A stretch of DNA of 64,000 nucleotides from NCBI GenBank assembly GCA_011525695.1, contig WYBX01000084.1:1-64000 (forward strand), given 5' to 3'. Shown in pieces: positions 27,710-38,000 of the stretch. Below the pieces are notes generated by a model. The model worked only from the letters and a program-made list of their open reading frames with translations, had not been told where the DNA came from and did not search any database. This DNA is from Verrucomicrobiia bacterium. GTDB taxonomy: Bacteria > Verrucomicrobiota > Verrucomicrobiia > Opitutales > Opitutaceae. The position numbers were made by a program, and so were the translations under genes. The stretch's first letter is position 1. Each line of letters opens with the position of its first letter.

Positions 27710-30700
27710 TCAGCCCTGGCGTCGCAGCAGCGACTCCCGTCGGCGGCGGCCACGATCACTGCCCCGCTGGGCCTGCGCCGGACTGGCCGGCCCGGCCTCG
27801 TCCTTGGACAGGAAGCCGGCGAGCAGCCGGATGGTTGTGTGCTGGAACAGATCGACGAGGCTTACCCGCCCGGGGAACTGCTCGGCGAGCCGGGCGGCGA
27901 CGCGCACCAGGGTGAGCGAGTTCGCACCCAGGTCGAAGAAGCGGGCATCGATGCTGACCGCATTCAGTTCGAGCGCCTCGGAAAAGACGGCGGCGACTTG
28001 CTGTTCCAGTTCCGAGCGCGGCTCCGACTCCGCTGCCGGGGTTTCACTGCGGCCGGAATCGATCGCCATCGCGGCGAGGCTTTTCCGATCGATCTTTCCG
28101 TTGGGCGTGGTCGGCAGCTTGTCGAGCCGGAGCGCGGAGGCTGGGATCATGTAGTCGGGCAGCCGCCTGGCCAGGAGTTCGCGGAACTCGGGCAGCTCGA
28201 TGGCGCCATCGACTCTTGTGGTGTAGAACGCGGCCAGATCGGCTTCACCACTGGCGCGCACGCGAGGCACGACCACTGCCGTTGCGACGCGAGGATGCCC
28301 CGCCAGGGCGAGTTCGATTTCGCCGAGCTCGATCCGGTGGCCGCGGATTTTCACCTGGTTGTCCAGCCGGCCAAGGAAATCCAGCCGGCCGTCCGCCCGC
28401 CAGGCGACCAGGTCGCCGGTCCGATAAAGCCGGGCGCCGGGCACCGCGCGGAAAGGATCCGGCAGGAAGCGATCGCGGGTCAGATCCTCGCGGTTGAGAT
28501 ATCCGCGCGCCACGCCGTCGCCACCAATCAACAATTCACCGGGAAGTCCGGCCGGGACCAGGCGCTGCTGGCGATCCATGACGTAGACCTGCGTGTTCGC
28601 AATCGGCCGGCCAATCGTGATGAAATCCTCGTCGGGCGGCAGCCGGTCGGTCGTCGACCAGATGGTCGTTTCCGTCGGACCGTACATGTTGTGAATTTCC
28701 CCGCGCACGGCCTTGCGCAGCCGTGAGAGCAGATCCTGCGGCAGTGCCTCTCCCCCCAGCATCAGGCGACGGAGCCCTGCCAGGACCTCGATTCCGCCGG
28801 ACTGATCGGCGATCATCCGTGCCAGCGATGGCGTGCATTGCAGGTGCGTCACGCCATGCGCCTCGATCTGTGACTGGATGGAGTAGTCGCGCTTCGGGGT
28901 GATCGCGGTTGGCCGGTTGGACCGCTGGCGAACTTCGTTCAGCTGGTTGAGGCCGTTGAGTGCCTGGTCCACGGGCACGCCAAAATCGATCAGGCAGCCG
29001 ATCTCATCGACATCGCAGGCCTTGCACTGCTCGGCGATCTCGACGCAGCGATCAACCGTGCCGAAGAAACTGGAGGTGTCGAAGTAACGATCGAAGGCGA
29101 ACCCGAGCAGCACCTGCATTTCCTCGGGGGAGAAGTTCTTCAGCCCGCTCGTGACCTTGTCGGCCACCGACTGGCTGGGCACCTTGAAGGTCGGAAACGC
29201 GAACGGGGCGTCGCGAATCAGGTCGAGCGAAGTCCCGAGATAACGGCACATCGGCTCCCGCACCGCCGCGCGCACCGCCTCGATCGAGTCACCGACGAAG
29301 GTGTGCAGCATCAGCGTGGCATGGCCGCGGCCAGGGTGTCCGGCGGCCGCACGGGCTTCGCGGTAAACGCGAATCTTGGCCTCCACGTCCTCGAATTTCT
29401 GCCCGAGCAGATGCGTGAGGATGTTGGCGCCGGAGGCACCCGCCTGGCGAAAGGTCTCGGGATTGCCCGCGGCGGTGACCCAGAAGGGCAATTCCGGCTG
29501 GAGGGGAGGCGGGAAGATCTTCACCGGCACCTCGCGGCCATCGCCTCCCTTCAGCATGACCGTCTCGCCGCGCCACAGCCGGCGGATGATGTCGATGTCC
29601 TCGTACATGATCCGTTTGCGATCGGCAAAGCGAGCCGGGGCCAGGACGAAATCGTTGGGCTGCCAGCCGGAAGCGAAGGAAATGCCGACGCGGCCGCCGG
29701 AAAGGTTGTCGACCAGGGACCACTCCTCCGCGATCCGGACGGGATGGTGGAGCGGTGAAACCACGCTGCCGGCGCGAATCGCGATCCGGGAGGTCAGTGC
29801 CGCGAGGGCGGCGCTCGCCACGCTGGGGTTGGGATACAGGCCGCCGAAGGAGTGAAAATGCCGCTCGGGAGTCCACACCGCCGAAAAGCCGTTCTGATCG
29901 CCAAATTTGGCGCCTTCGAGCAGCAGCCGGTAGCGGGCCCGCGGGTCGCCGCCCAGTTCGCTGGCAAAATAGAAGAGCGAGAAATCGATTCCGCGCGCCG
30001 CGTTCCGCCGGCCGCGCGACGGCGGCACGGCCAGCCGATCCTCGTCGGTCACCAGGACGACCTTGAAGCCGCGCGCGAGCGTCCAGAAGAGTTCGAGCAC
30101 GGAGATGTCGAAGGAGATGCTCGTCACCGCGAGCCATACGCCCGGCTCGCTGCCGATCCGCTGATCCATCCCGCAGAAGAAGTTCACGACGTTGCGATGC
30201 TCGACCATCACGCCCTTCGGCTTCCCGGTGGAACCCGAGGTGTAGATCACGTACGCGAGGTGATGCCCCTGGGCCGCGCTCTCGACGGGTTCCGCCGATT
30301 CGCGCGCAATTTCCTCCCATCCGGTGTCGAGGCAGATGGCCCGGGCGCGGTGCTCGGGCAGCTGACTGCGGAGTGATTCCTGGGTCAGGATCACCGGGGC
30401 CCTGGAATCCTCGAGCATGAATCCAATCCGCTCGGCCGGGTAGCTGGGATCGAGCGGCACATAGGCGCCGCCCGCCTTGAGGATTCCCATGAGCGCGACG
30501 ACCAGCGGGACGGAGCGCTCCATCGTGACGGCAACGAGGACATCGGGGCCGACGCCCAATTTGCGCAGGTGGCGCGCGAGCTGGTTGGCCCGGGCATCGA
30601 GCTCGCGATAGGTGATCGCCTCATCCCGGCATACCACGGCGACGGAATCCGGGGAGCGCAGCACCTGCTGTTCAAAGGCGCCGTGGGTCGTGAGGACCGG

Positions 30701-32434
30701 CGGCAGGGCCACTTCCGTCGCGTTGCGCGAGCGGATCAGTTCCTGGGTTTCCGACTCCGTGAGGAGCGGCAGCTGCGCAAGCGGCCGGGAGGGATCCGCA
30801 ATCAGCCCGGAAAGGAACGTGGTGAATTGATGCAGGACGAGCTGGGCATCCTTTTCGGTGATCGCCGCCGAATCGAACACCCAGCGGCATGCCTGGCCGT
30901 TCGAGGGTACCAGCAGGTGTAATACGCCGTCGCGCTCGAGTGCATGATCGTCCGCAGGCGAGCCGAGAGAATCGATGCAGGCGACGTGCAACGGAAGCGC
31001 CTGCCGGAGCCCGCGGGCGCCGAGCTTGCCCAACTCGGGATAGCGCGCCGGCAGATCGCGGAGGAACGTCTTCCGTTCCTGGAGGACGGCCAGTTGGGCG
31101 CGCACATCCTTGAGCGTCCGTTCGAAACTGGCGGCGGAATCCAGCTTGAGCCGCAGTGGCACGCTGGCGGCAAACAGTGCCTCCAGACCCCGGACGCTGG
31201 AGTTCCATGGGGGGAGCGATACGCCGAGATCGAATTCCGACTCTCCGGAAAGCCTTTCAACGTATGCGGCAAACGCTGCCAGGAGAAATTCGCCGGGGTG
31301 GCAGGCTGGCGCGAGCGACGAGAGATGGGCGGCTGTCCCGGCCGGGAGGGTCATCTCCAGGCTGGCCGTCGTGCGTTGGGGATCCGCTGGACTCGAGGCC
31401 CGGAGGTAGGCGAACGACGGGGGCAGCAAGGAGCCGAGCTGTTCGGCCCAGGAGGCCTCGCGCCGGCAGATTTCCGAGTTCAACGCCGTGGCGCGCGCGG
31501 CGAGCGCCTCGTCCCAGCCGGACGCAGCTGAACCGATCTTGATGCCACTCCGCGCTGCCGCGTCGCCCGGCGTCACGGGCGATCCGTCGAGGGTCAACAA
31601 TTCCCGGAACACCAGCGCACCTTCGGTGGTGGCAATCCGGAGTTCGGCCGGTGCAATACCCAGGACGGTTCCGGGAACAGCGCCGGGGGGCGCCTCGGCG
31701 CGTTCAGCGGCCGGGCAGATGAAGAAGTGCGGGCCGAGTGCGAGCTTGGCGCGTCCCAGCGGGTTCGGGGCGGATCCGAACTCCAGGGCCCGCACAAATG
31801 CGACCGTCTCATCTGCGGGTTTGTCCCACGAGATGACGCACGCCGCCGGCGGCCGCTGGTACATGCCGAAATAACTCCGCTGCGTGAAGTCCTGATCGCG
31901 GGGAGTGGTCGTCCCCTCGGAGAGCTGCTGAACGAGCTCCGTGAACGAGATGGTTCCGGCCTCGAAGCACTTGGTGTTGAGGGTGAATGCCGTTTCCTGC
32001 TCAGCGATGTCGATTGGCCGCTGCAGCAGAATCTGGCCGCCGTCGATCCGCCGGCCGATCGTGTGCCAGGTGATCGCATGGCTGCGTTCGCGGGCCATCA
32101 GGGCCCATGACGTGGCATGCACGCCCGCGTACCGGGGCAGCGGGCCGTCATGAAAATTGATCGCGCCCCGTTTCGGAAGATCGACGATCTCATCCGAGAG
32201 GACCCGCATGTTCACGATGCTGAACAGGTAGTCGAACGGCCGCGCACGGAGCGCCGGCAGCAGGCTCGCCCCGCGATCGATCACCGGGATTCCCTTCTCG
32301 CCCGCCCACGCGATCATTTCCGGGTTCGACGCAACGACACCGCGCACGTCGTGACCCTCGCGGCGCAGGATCTCCGAGCAATGGATGGTCAGCGAGCCTT
32401 CGCCGACCACAAAACAGCTGAATGTGGTCTTCAT
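27710..32434 (-). CDS. NRPS starter module: formyltransferase - partial C - A with inserted luciferase-like monooxygenase - T
   Basis: 1574 residues from the ATG at 32434 (ATGA overlap with the SDR). Residues 1-310 form a formyltransferase: NFHDGPLPR at about 95 gives the Asn and His, and RRIDGGQI supplies the Asp. About 370-570 looks like only the C-terminal half of a condensation domain, without HHxxxDG. The adenylation domain starts near 580 (YTSGSTGKPKGV about 735). After core A4 (FDISVLEL) it is interrupted by about 350 residues of FMN-dependent luciferase-like monooxygenase (about 820-1170: FSLFYFASELGG, GFSAVWTPERHFH, GISFASGWQPND) and resumes at THLQCTPS. The carrier Ser is in DLGANSLTL (about 1505). 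The architecture matches the MupA/Atu3671 family. The code reads D-I-L-Q-M-G-M-I-W-K, glycine-like. It should load a formylated, possibly oxidised residue. Confidence 0.9.
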   Translation of the reverse strand: MKTTFSCFVVGEGSLTIHCSEILRREGHDVRGVVASNPEMIAWAGEKGIPVIDRGASLLPALRARPFDYLFSIVNMRVLSDEIVDLPKRGAINFHDGPLPRYAGVHATSWALMARERSHAITWHTIGRRIDGGQILLQRPIDIAEQETAFTLNTKCFEAGTISFTELVQQLSEGTTTPRDQDFTQRSYFGMYQRPPAACVISWDKPADETVAFVRALEFGSAPNPLGRAKLALGPHFFICPAAERAEAPPGAVPGTVLGIAPAELRIATTEGALVFRELLTLDGSPVTPGDAAARSGIKIGSAASGWDEALAARATALNSEICRREASWAEQLGSLLPPSFAYLRASSPADPQRTTASLEMTLPAGTAAHLSSLAPACHPGEFLLAAFAAYVERLSGESEFDLGVSLPPWNSSVRGLEALFAASVPLRLKLDSAASFERTLKDVRAQLAVLQERKTFLRDLPARYPELGKLGARGLRQALPLHVACIDSLGSPADDHALERDGVLHLLVPSNGQACRWVFDSAAITEKDAQLVLHQFTTFLSGLIADPSRPLAQLPLLTESETQELIRSRNATEVALPPVLTTHGAFEQQVLRSPDSVAVVCRDEAITYRELDARANQLARHLRKLGVGPDVLVAVTMERSVPLVVALMGILKAGGAYVPLDPSYPAERIGFMLEDSRAPVILTQESLRSQLPEHRARAICLDTGWEEIARESAEPVESAAQGHHLAYVIYTSGSTGKPKGVMVEHRNVVNFFCGMDQRIGSEPGVWLAVTSISFDISVLELFWTLARGFKVVLVTDEDRLAVPPSRGRRNAARGIDFSLFYFASELGGDPRARYRLLLEGAKFGDQNGFSAVWTPERHFHSFGGLYPNPSVASAALAALTSRIAIRAGSVVSPLHHPVRIAEEWSLVDNLSGGRVGISFASGWQPNDFVLAPARFADRKRIMYEDIDIIRRLWRGETVMLKGGDGREVPVKIFPPPLQPELPFWVTAAGNPETFRQAGASGANILTHLLGQKFEDVEAKIRVYREARAAAGHPGRGHATLMLHTFVGDSIEAVRAAVREPMCRYLGTSLDLIRDAPFAFPTFKVPSQSVADKVTSGLKNFSPEEMQVLLGFAFDRYFDTSSFFGTVDRCVEIAEQCKACDVDEIGCLIDFGVPVDQALNGLNQLNEVRQRSNRPTAITPKRDYSIQSQIEAHGVTHLQCTPSLARMIADQSGGIEVLAGLRRLMLGGEALPQDLLSRLRKAVRGEIHNMYGPTETTIWSTTDRLPPDEDFITIGRPIANTQVYVMDRQQRLVPAGLPGELLIGGDGVARGYLNREDLTRDRFLPDPFRAVPGARLYRTGDLVAWRADGRLDFLGRLDNQVKIRGHRIELGEIELALAGHPRVATAVVVPRVRASGEADLAAFYTTRVDGAIELPEFRELLARRLPDYMIPASALRLDKLPTTPNGKIDRKSLAAMAIDSGRSETPAAESEPRSELEQQVAAVFSEALELNAVSIDARFFDLGANSLTLVRVAARLAEQFPGRVSLVDLFQHTTIRLLAGFLSKDEAGPASPAQAQRGSDRGRRRRESLLRRQG

Positions 32435-33396
32435 CGATATTCCTGGGTCTGGTTCGGGGGGACAGTGGCGGGGATCGCCGCGGCTGAGGGATCCGGTGCG
32501 CCCGGTTTCAGCAGCGGCCAGGCCGGACAATTGCCGGCATTCAGGTCGGACAGCTCCACGCTCTTCCGCCACAAGTTCGCCGCGAGGCCGGGATCCAGCG
32601 CCGCTGGCGCGGGAGGAATCTCGCGGCATTCACAATAGTATTGAGCGTTCCGGCCGGCGGTCTCGTCAGCGATGGCGGCATGAAGCACCGTCGCGGCGGC
32701 GTGCCGGCACGAGACGAGCTGGCGGTGGCGGAGGCTCGAGAGGATGTGCCGGCACCAGGGCAGCCAGCCGTTGTTGCGGGCGAACCGGCTGGCCACGATC
32801 CCGGGATCCACGGCATTGGAGACTACGCCGGTTCCCTCGAGCCGCCGGGCGAGTTCGAAGGCAAAGAGTGCATTGGCCAGCTTGGCCCGGGAGTAGACCT
32901 CCCACGGCTCATACCGGGCGCGGGATTCCAGCCACGGCGCCGTTTGCCGCACGAAGCGATGGCGTCGCGACGACACCGTGACGATGCGCCCGGCCGGTGC
33001 CGCCAGCACGCGGTCAAGCAGCAGGGACGTAAGGAGAAAATGGCCCAGGTGGTTGGTCGCGAATGTCAGTTCGATTCCATCTTCGCTTTCCTGGTACGAA
33101 TCGATTCGTGCGCCGGCATTATTGATGATCACGTCGAGACGGCGGTGGTTTGCCGCGACGACGGCGGCCAGCTCTCGGACGCTTTGGAGCGACGACAGAT
33201 CGGCCTGGACGAATTCGATCGCCTGGCCCGGATGCCGCGCGGAGAGCTGGCGGGCCAGCCGGGCGCCGCGCGCCTTGTTCCGGCCCGTGAACACGACCTG
33301 CCAGCCGGCGGCAGCCAGTTCCAGGAGCACGGCCCGGCCGATACCGGCGGTTCCGCCCGTGAGCAGGCAAACGCGATGATCAGAACCCTTCCTCAC
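32431..33396 (-). CDS. short-chain dehydrogenase/reductase (tailoring enzyme)
   Basis: About 321 residues from a GTG at 33396, which overlaps the previous stop as GTGA. A Rossmann fold starts within ten residues: TGGTAGIG for NAD(P), NNAG near 95-100, a Ser in VTVSSRRH and the catalytic YSRAK. The overall pattern is closest to retinol-dehydrogenase-like SDRs. The C-terminal about 60 residues are Pro/Ala-rich and variable. In this cluster it would reduce or oxidise an intermediate or the released product, but nothing in the sequence names the substrate. Longer ATG frames reach back to 33477 inside the neighbouring gene and add residues not needed for the fold. The end overlaps the NRPS start as ATGA. 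Confidence 0.8.
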   Translation of the reverse strand: MRKGSDHRVCLLTGGTAGIGRAVLLELAAAGWQVVFTGRNKARGARLARQLSARHPGQAIEFVQADLSSLQSVRELAAVVAANHRRLDVIINNAGARIDSYQESEDGIELTFATNHLGHFLLTSLLLDRVLAAPAGRIVTVSSRRHRFVRQTAPWLESRARYEPWEVYSRAKLANALFAFELARRLEGTGVVSNAVDPGIVASRFARNNGWLPWCRHILSSLRHRQLVSCRHAAATVLHAAIADETAGRNAQYYCECREIPPAPAALDPGLAANLWRKSVELSDLNAGNCPAWPLLKPGAPDPSAAAIPATVPPNQTQEYR

Positions 33397-34016
33397 GAGC
33401 GTGGTCCAATCGTGAATTCCTTCAGCCAGCCGGCGAAGTCCTTGAGCACCCAGCTCAATCCCTGGCGACTCATCCACCAGGCGGACGGATTATAATGCCC
33501 CTTGCGCACGGCGATGACGCCGACCGGAGACACGTCGGCAAGGATCCGCCGGTAGGCGAGCCAGGACTGGCGCGAATGCGGGCCGCCGCTCACGAGATTG
33601 ATGCCGTTTGGTTTCAAGCCGGCATCGACGATCTTCTGGCGCACTCCCCGGGCGGTGTTTGCCGTCCGATGGGTGGTGGAGTAGGGGGAAGGGCACAGCA
33701 GAAGCTGGTCGCCGGGTACGCCGAGTTCGCCCAGCCGCTTGAAGGCCCGCGTGGCGTGATGTTCCAGCGCGGCTGCGGGTGCGGCTTCTGCCTGCATGCC
33801 GGAAACCAGCACGTGGGAGTAACGACTGGTTTTGAACTCCCGGGCCGCCTCCTGCAGCACTTCCTCGGGAACCCAGCCTTCGACGACAAGCACGTCGGCT
33901 GGGATCCGATGGGTCACCGCGAGGAAGGGATGAACCCAGAGCGCGAAGCCGACGGTCGCAAGCACGCCACCCAGCAGCAGCGCCAGGATCAGGTTTTTCT
34001 TTTTCAACTTGTTCAT
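33393..34016 (-). CDS. DUF218/YdcF-SanA-like membrane-anchored protein
   Basis: 207 residues from the ATG at 34016. A basic N-terminus (MNKLKKKN) is followed by one membrane helix (LILALLLGGVLATVGFALWV) and an extracytoplasmic domain. That domain opens RIPADVLVVEGWVPEE and contains VSGMQAE, TARGVRQK and LVSGGPHSRQSW, resembling the DUF218 (ElyC/SanA/YdcF) family, linked in other bacteria to envelope polysaccharide metabolism without an established reaction. A second member, with RLPAEVLLVEAWTGPDG at the same place, is encoded at 49719-50447 among the polysaccharide genes. It overlaps both neighbours (ATGA and GTGA). Its presence inside an NRPS/PKS operon hints that the product is linked to the envelope. 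Confidence 0.7.
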   Translation of the reverse strand: MNKLKKKNLILALLLGGVLATVGFALWVHPFLAVTHRIPADVLVVEGWVPEEVLQEAAREFKTSRYSHVLVSGMQAEAAPAAALEHHATRAFKRLGELGVPGDQLLLCPSPYSTTHRTANTARGVRQKIVDAGLKPNGINLVSGGPHSRQSWLAYRRILADVSPVGVIAVRKGHYNPSAWWMSRQGLSWVLKDFAGWLKEFTIGPRS

Positions 34017-35056
34017 CGGGGTGAAGATTCGGATGGCCGCGGTACCGCGGAGGCCGGCGCCGGCACCCGTCGCAACCAGATTTCGCGCCAATATTGCAGG
34101 AGTCCCCGCGGGCAGCCGCCAACGGCGAATACGCAGCCGCATTGCACGCCCTCGAGCACGACGGTGTTCCGCACCTCACGCATTTCACCGCTCGCCTCGA
34201 TGATCATCCGATCTAGCCGGTTCCGGACCCTAAAACGGAGGCCGCAGAACGGCGCCATGTCCTCGGAAAAATGCAGTCCGCGATTTCGCCCCTGTCCATC
34301 GAGCGTGGCGACGATCTCAGCCAGGCTTTTCACCTCCACCCATTCGCCAGGCTGGAGGTGCAGTGCTTCCGTCGGCGTCCGGGAAAGCCGGCCGCGCGGC
34401 CACTCGCCGCGGACCCGGCGCCGCAGCTTGCGGCCCAGGGGGCTTACGATCCAGCCGAGCATGGACGCAGCCGTCCGGGTCCCCGCCGCCACATCGCGGA
34501 CGCACTTCCAGAGCCGGCCCGTCCGGCTGAGCGGCACGGTCGCCTGCCGGAGGGAGGTCGCCTGGCAGACAAACCGACCCTCCGCCTGCGTCGTCTGGTG
34601 CAGCCGCATGGCCAGGCCGAGGTCGCGTCGGCCATGCTCCACCGATCCCTGATCCGCCGGGTCATCGGGCAGGTCGCGCAGCCAGGCCGTCCGCCACAAC
34701 AGCATGCAGGCGTTCTGGCAGCCGCCGTGCGCGGTGCCCGAGCAACGGAGCCCCTCGAGCACCACGACGTCATTGGCCGGGAAGGCGCGCATTTCCATCG
34801 CCGGCGCCTCGAAGCAGAGCTTCTCGATCCGGCGTGACACCCGGAAGCGGCGGCCGCAATACGGAAGCATCTCGGGCATGAACGGGAGCCCGCCGAGGCG
34901 TCCCTCCGGATCGAGGGTCGAGAGGATTTCTGCTTCGCTGCGGACCTGCACCAGGCTGCCCGGCCGTAGGTGGTGGGATCCGGCACGCCGTGAGCCGGGG
35001 GCGACCGTGGCGTTCGGTTTCGGACTGGCGACTGCAGTGTCCTGGCCGAGGGTCAT
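34013..35056 (-). CDS. cysteine-rich protein of unknown function, two tandem copies of one domain
   Basis: 347 residues built from two related halves (about 30-130 and 235-335). Each half reads: LxPGxxVxVxSxxEIxxTLD, G-x-L-F-xxxM-x-x-[YF]CGxRFRV, then VVLEGxxC and a W-rich end (AWLRDLP, IWLRRVP). The first copy has the motif RCSGTAHGGCQNAC, with Cys and His spaced as if to bind a metal or cluster. In the second copy it has decayed to QCGCVFAVGGCPRG and lost the His and the last Cys. I recall similar single-domain proteins encoded next to natural-product or glycosyltransferase genes in several phyla, but know no assigned function. There is no signal peptide or membrane helix. It overlaps the megasynthase stop and the DUF218 start (ATGA each), so it is an integral part of the operon. 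Confidence 0.75.
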   Translation of the reverse strand: MTLGQDTAVASPKPNATVAPGSRRAGSHHLRPGSLVQVRSEAEILSTLDPEGRLGGLPFMPEMLPYCGRRFRVSRRIEKLCFEAPAMEMRAFPANDVVVLEGLRCSGTAHGGCQNACMLLWRTAWLRDLPDDPADQGSVEHGRRDLGLAMRLHQTTQAEGRFVCQATSLRQATVPLSRTGRLWKCVRDVAAGTRTAASMLGWIVSPLGRKLRRRVRGEWPRGRLSRTPTEALHLQPGEWVEVKSLAEIVATLDGQGRNRGLHFSEDMAPFCGLRFRVRNRLDRMIIEASGEMREVRNTVVLEGVQCGCVFAVGGCPRGLLQYWREIWLRRVPAPASAVPRPSESSPR

Positions 35057-38000
35057 GCGAGGGCTTTCTCCACGCTGGGGGACTGGGATGCCAGCTGCCG
35101 CTGCAGCGACTGTGCCAGCCGGATGACATGGGGATGCATCAGCATGGCATGGGGATTGACCTGGAGGTCCACCACCTCGAGCCCGCCCGCCGCCAAGCCG
35201 TCCCAGCCCATGTGGGGATCCGGATAGAAGTCGTAGTTGCTGCCTGGCTTGAAAACCGTGAGCCGGCCCGGATACGGCCGTGGCACATAGACCGTCGCGG
35301 CCTGCTCGTTGATGGTCTGGATGGCGCTTTCACCGGGCGGGTGGCCATTCGGTTCGCTTCGAAACGGGCTGGCGGAATGGCGCAGGATGCTGCGCAGTTC
35401 GCCGTCGCGGGCGATCCGGAGCTTCTCCTTCACATACCGGGCGGCATCGCGCAGTGGGAGGCCCGCAAGGTTGCGGAGGTGGAATCCGAGCCGCTGGCGC
35501 AGCGCGCTGCCCGAGCCCGCCGTGCTGGCGAGCGCGAAGTTGTAGGTGTCGAGCAGCGCCAGGCAGCCGACCCGTTCACCGGTCGCGGCGAGCTGCTGGG
35601 CCATTTCGTAGGCCACGGTGCCGCCCATGCAGTATCCTCCCAGGTGGTACGGCCCGTGCGGCTGCACGGCGCGGATTTCGCGCAGGTAATACGCGGCCAT
35701 CTCCTCGATGGACGTGAGCAGCGGGCTGGAGTCGTCGAGCCCGCGGGACTGGAGCCCGTAGAACGGCTGGTCGCCGCCGAGTTCCTGCGCGAGCTGCCGG
35801 TAGAGGAGGACATTGCCGCCCGCGCCATGCACGAAGAAGACCGCGGGCTTGGTGCCCCGGGGTTGGATTGCCACCAGGCAGGGCGCGACCTGCGAGTTCG
35901 CGGCCTGGGTGGGGATGCTGGCTGCCACCTCCCGGATGGTCTGCGCCCGGTACAAGGTTGCCAGCGGAAGCCTGACGCCGAATTCCCGTTCGATCCGGGC
36001 GAAGAGGTTTACGGCGAGCAGGGAGTGCCCGCCGAGGTCGAAGAAATTGTCCGTTACACCGACGTCCGGCACGCCGAGCAGCTCCGACCAGAGGGTCGCG
36101 AGTTTCTGTTCCCGTTCCGTCGCGGGAGGCTCGTGTGCGGTGCTGTTGCTGGCGAGCGTTGCCGGGGCGGGGGGCAAAGCGCGGCGATCGATCTTGTCGT
36201 TCGGCGTCCGCGGGAGGGATGGGAGCACCACGAATGCTGACGGGACCATGTAATCGGGGAGATGCTCCTTCAACGCCTGGCGCAGTTCCCCGGTGAACTC
36301 GGCGGGCGCTCCACGGGCCGGGACATTGGCGAGTTGCGACCAGGGGATTCCGTGCGACGAGTCGCCGGCCAGCGCGACCAGGGGCCGTTCGTCGCCCCGG
36401 CGGCGGACGAAGCTGACCTCCAGCTTACCGGCGGTGCCACGATCGGCCCAGCATACGCGGGTCTCGAACCCCGCAGCTTCTCCGGCCTGCCAGATGGCCT
36501 CGGGATCGATGCCTTGGGAGGCCTGCGCTGCATCCTGGCGAATTTCACCCACGCGCGTGCCCGGACCGGCATGCCGCACGAGCTCGAGCGCGGCAACGGC
36601 CTGCTGAAGCCGCCGGTTGGGAACGCCGCGGATCCCGACGGCATCCAGCGTCAGGTTTCGCAGCCATGTGGCCAGCCCCGCCGGGTCGTGCGGGGTGTCG
36701 TCCCAATCGTGCCAGACCTCCACCGGGACCGGGGTTGCCACCGGAGCCAGGTGCAGGACGGCGTCGTAATGGAATTGAGTGGTTTCGTTGATGGCGACGC
36801 CCCGGCGCAGCTGGATTTCCACGTGGGCGAGTTGGGGGAGCCGTTCCCGCAGGCGGTGGAAGAAATCCGGATCCACCATCAATTCATCCTCCGCGGCGAT
36901 TCGCCGCTGGACGGCGGATCGCAGCACGTCAACCGGCGTTTCCGGCGGCAGTCGTTCCAATTCCGCAGCCGTGCGATAGCATTCCATCAGCGCGAAGCTC
37001 TGCACATCCCCGACAAACACCCGGCCGCCGGGTTGCACCGCCTGGATTGCGCCTTCGACCACCCGGGCCAGGTGCTCAACGTGGGGAAAGTATTGCGACA
37101 CGGAGTTGATCACCACGGTGTCGAAGTGGCCGGTGGGTATGCCGTCGAATTCGTCGGCGGCCCGGCGCTGGAGCGTCACGTGGCTGAATCGACCATCCGA
37201 GCCGGCCAGTTGCTGCTGCAGGGCTTTGATTGCGGTCGCCGCGATGTCGGTCCCCCAGTACTCCTGGCACTGGGGTGCGAGCCGCAGCAGCAGCTGGCCG
37301 GTGCCGCATCCCAGTTCGAGGACGCGGCTGGGCCGCAGTCCGGTGATCCGGGCAACGGTCGTGGCGATCCATTCCTCGACCTGTCGGCTGACCTCGGCCT
37401 GGTCCTGGGGACCGGCGGTCCAGCCAAAGATGATTGAATCGATGTTGCCAAGAGTGGCGGACTGGCCAAGCCCTTCCTGGAGCGCCTTCCGAAAGAGTGA
37501 ATCCCATACCTCCCCCCAGCGGTTCACGGAAGACGGTTCGGCTCCGTGCGGGGCGACATAGGCAACGAGTCGCTGGCCGCCGGCCGGATCCGGCGCCGCG
37601 ACCACCACGGCTTCGCGCACCTTCGGATGGCTGAGGAGCGACGACTCGACGTCGCCGAGTTCGATGCGATGGCCCCGGATTTTCACCTGATGATCCATCC
37701 GCCCGAGAAATTCCAGTTCACCGCCTGCGGTCCATCGCACCAAATCCCCGGTACGATACACGCGGCCGTCGCTGCGAAATGGATCCGGGATGAACTTCCC
37801 GCGCGTCAGTTCGGGCTGCCCGCGGTAGCCACGGGCCAGCCCGGCACCGCCGATCAGGAGTTCGCCGGGAATGCCGGGAGGACGGAGCCCAAGCTGGGCG
37901 TCGACGACGTACAACCGGGTGTTCGCTATCGGCCGGCCGAGGCTGACGGGAACGTCCGGCTGGACCCGCTGCAACGTTGACCAGATTGTCGTCTCTGTCG

